DNA of 6,482 nucleotides. Origin: Candidatus Eiseniibacteriota bacterium. Its GTDB lineage: Bacteria; Eisenbacteria; RBG-16-71-46. The stretch is taken from positions 1 through 6,482 of the forward strand of contig CAIXRL010000749.1 of NCBI GenBank assembly GCA_903921835.1. Direction: 5' to 3'. Below are positions 5,494 through 6,482 of the stretch, one piece after another. The position numbers were made by a program, and so were the translations under genes. Numbering within the stretch: position 1 is the first letter of the stretch; every line of letters starts with the position of its first letter. The notes beneath the pieces were generated by a model. That model saw nothing but the letters and a program-made list of their open reading frames with translations, made no database searches and was not told the origin of the DNA.

Positions 5494-5756
5494 GTCGTCA
5501 TTGCCTTTCGGCCGCCACGAGCGATGAAAGTGCCTCCCCACGAGTTCCCATGGACTTGCGGCGCACTTTCAAGTCAGTCCGGGCTAATCGGAGCGCCGGA
5601 ATCCCCCATGCAATAATGAGAGCTTGCCCGCAAATTGGCGAGTGTGTACCATCCGTCTTTCTCGAATGAAGAGTCGCCATTGACAGCATCAGGTGCAGGG
5701 TTTGCCGCGCCCTGGCGCCGGACTTGGGAATCCTGCGGTGAAGATGGGGATTAGCT
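5494..5756. other. Intergenic leader upstream of the FG-GAP gene
   Basis: This stretch is visibly less GC-rich than the genes and has no convincing coding frame on either strand. It holds a 9-base inverted repeat (5525-5533 and 5563-5571) and the second copy of an imperfect direct repeat (5666-5684). A TTGACA occurs at 5680-5685 but no acceptable -10 follows at the right distance, so no promoter is called. GGGGA at 5746-5750 is the likely ribosome binding site for the next gene. Confidence 0.5.
5525..5571. repeat. Perfect 9-base inverted repeat with 29-base spacer
   Basis: TGAAAGTGC (5525-5533) is the exact reverse complement of GCACTTTCA (5563-5571). It could form a stem-loop in an RNA leader or be a pair of protein sites. 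A chance match of this length in the intergenic region is unlikely but possible. Confidence 0.4.
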
Positions 5757-6482
5757 ATGACCAGCCAGTGTCCTTCGCTCCCCACGCGGCGGGAGCCCAT
5801 TCGGGCCACCCTGACAACCATCGCAGTCGTCTTCTCCCTCGTTGGGGTGCTGGCTGCCACAACCCGAGTCGCCGTCGCCTACCAGCGTTTCACCGCCCCG
5901 TTCTATTCGTTCGACACCCAGTACTATTCCAACTCCGTCGCGGTCGGGGACCTGAACGGGGATGGTCTGGCCGACCTCGTGGTGGCGAACATCGCCGGGG
6001 GCGGTGTTTCCGTGCTCCTGGCTTCGGGACCCGGGACGTTTCGCGCGAAGACGGACTACGCCGCGGGGAGCGCTCCCTACGCCGTCGCAATCGGGGATCT
6101 GAACGGGGACGGACTGCCCGACCTCGCGGTAGCGGACGAGGCCGGCAGCAAGGTCGCGATTCTCCTGGGCACGGGGAGCGGGGCCTTTGGCGCGAAGACC
6201 ACGTATGCCTGCGGCTTCGGGCCGTACTCCGTGGCGATCGGAGACCTGAACGGTGACGGCCGGGCCGATGTCGTGACGGCGAACAACATCGCGAGCACGG
6301 TGTCCGTCCTCCTCGGCAGCGGGACCGGGACGTTGGGCGCCAAGGTGGACTACGTCACGGGAAGCGGTCCCTACTCCGTGGCGATCGGGGACCTGAACGG
6401 CGACAGTCTCGCCGACCTTGCGGTGGCGAACTCGTTGTCGAACACGGTGTCGGTGATTCTGGGCAACGGCAATGGCACGTTC
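5757..6482 (+). CDS. Secreted FG-GAP/VCBS repeat protein, partial (3' end outside window)
   Basis: This is a surface or extracellular protein with integrin-alpha-like beta-propeller repeats; the ligand is unknown. The ATG at 5757 is the first start after an in-frame TGA at 5739-5741 and has GGGGA six bases upstream. Residues 1-41 form a long signal peptide: basic n-region with RR at 11-12, hydrophobic core 19-34, and AVA at 39-41 before Y42. GDLNGD, a DxNxDG-type calcium loop, then recurs at residues 64, 113, 162 and 211, exactly every 49 residues. Each unit carries SVAxGDLNGDGxxDLxxAN followed by a VSVLLGxGxGTFGAK-like strand pair. Four repeats are visible and the frame is open at the window edge. 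Seven such blades usually make a propeller, so more should follow. In the fourth, the last Gly of the calcium loop is Ser (NGDS). Confidence 0.88.
   Translation, partial: MTSQCPSLPTRREPIRATLTTIAVVFSLVGVLAATTRVAVAYQRFTAPFYSFDTQYYSNSVAVGDLNGDGLADLVVANIAGGGVSVLLASGPGTFRAKTDYAAGSAPYAVAIGDLNGDGLPDLAVADEAGSKVAILLGTGSGAFGAKTTYACGFGPYSVAIGDLNGDGRADVVTANNIASTVSVLLGSGTGTLGAKVDYVTGSGPYSVAIGDLNGDSLADLAVANSLSNTVSVILGNGNGTF
5919..6482 (+). repeat. Tandem 147-base coding repeats (FG-GAP units)
   Basis: Three full units (5919-6065, 6066-6212, 6213-6359) and a partial fourth (6360-6482) encode the propeller blades. Similarity is high at DNA level around the calcium loop: TCCGTGGCGATCGG occurs identically in units 3 and 4, followed by near-identical GACCTGAACGG. 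This points to recent duplication or gene conversion. Confidence 0.8.

Noticed and set aside
5487..5669. 60-codon ORF between the repeat element and the FG-GAP gene
   Set aside because: No recognisable motif, no ribosome binding site; its start is created by the TTCATGAATA repeat end and the region lacks the coding bias of neighbouring genes.
5680..5714. TTGACA as a -35 for the FG-GAP gene
   Set aside because: No TAnnnT-like -10 at 16-18 bases; the sequence there is TGCCGC-like.

Overview
The window is a strongly GC-rich bacterial chromosome segment: most third codon positions are G or C, and spurious open frames are common on both strands. It carries six intact or partial protein genes, one broken gene and a repeat-containing intergenic zone. 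No rRNA, tRNA or CRISPR array was seen. The taxon cannot be fixed from sequence alone. The high GC, the extended-type family I pyrophosphatase and a 49-residue-period FG-GAP surface protein would suit Gemmatimonadota, Eisenbacteria-like or myxobacterial/deltaproteobacterial relatives, but this is inference.

Left third (1-2768, minus strand): an operon read right to left. It encodes an exported DUF547-family protein, a family I inorganic pyrophosphatase (ppa) and an FAD-dependent glycerol-3-phosphate dehydrogenase (glpD, its 3' end cut by the window edge). Both junctions are 4-base stop/start overlaps (ATGA and GTGA), so the three genes are probably translationally coupled.

Middle (2769-5002): a 280-base divergent promoter region separates that operon from a plus-strand cluster. 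The first two plus-strand genes look like a toxin-immunity pair. The first is a 161-residue exported or membrane-anchored protein with an HFxxHG-type, BECR-like ribonuclease domain. The second is an acidic, Trp-rich 128-residue protein starting inside the stop codon of the first (GTGA overlap). The toxin gene has a good -35/-10 promoter whose predicted transcription start is the A of the ATG, so its mRNA is probably leaderless. An aldo/keto reductase with a complete catalytic tetrad and an unusual basic tail follows 50 bases later.

Right third (5003-6482): about 750 bases without an intact gene. In order it holds a rho-independent terminator, the N-terminal remnant of a NYN-domain gene broken by a frameshift and a stop, and a 181-base inverted-repeat element whose ends read TATTCATGA and which is bounded by TA on both sides (MITE-like). 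A less GC-rich leader follows, with a 9-base inverted repeat and a 19-base imperfect direct repeat. The window then ends inside a secreted FG-GAP/VCBS repeat protein built of near-identical 147-base units.

The most notable points are the putative nuclease-immunity pair with its leaderless promoter, and the long imperfect inverted repeat next to the NYN remnant.
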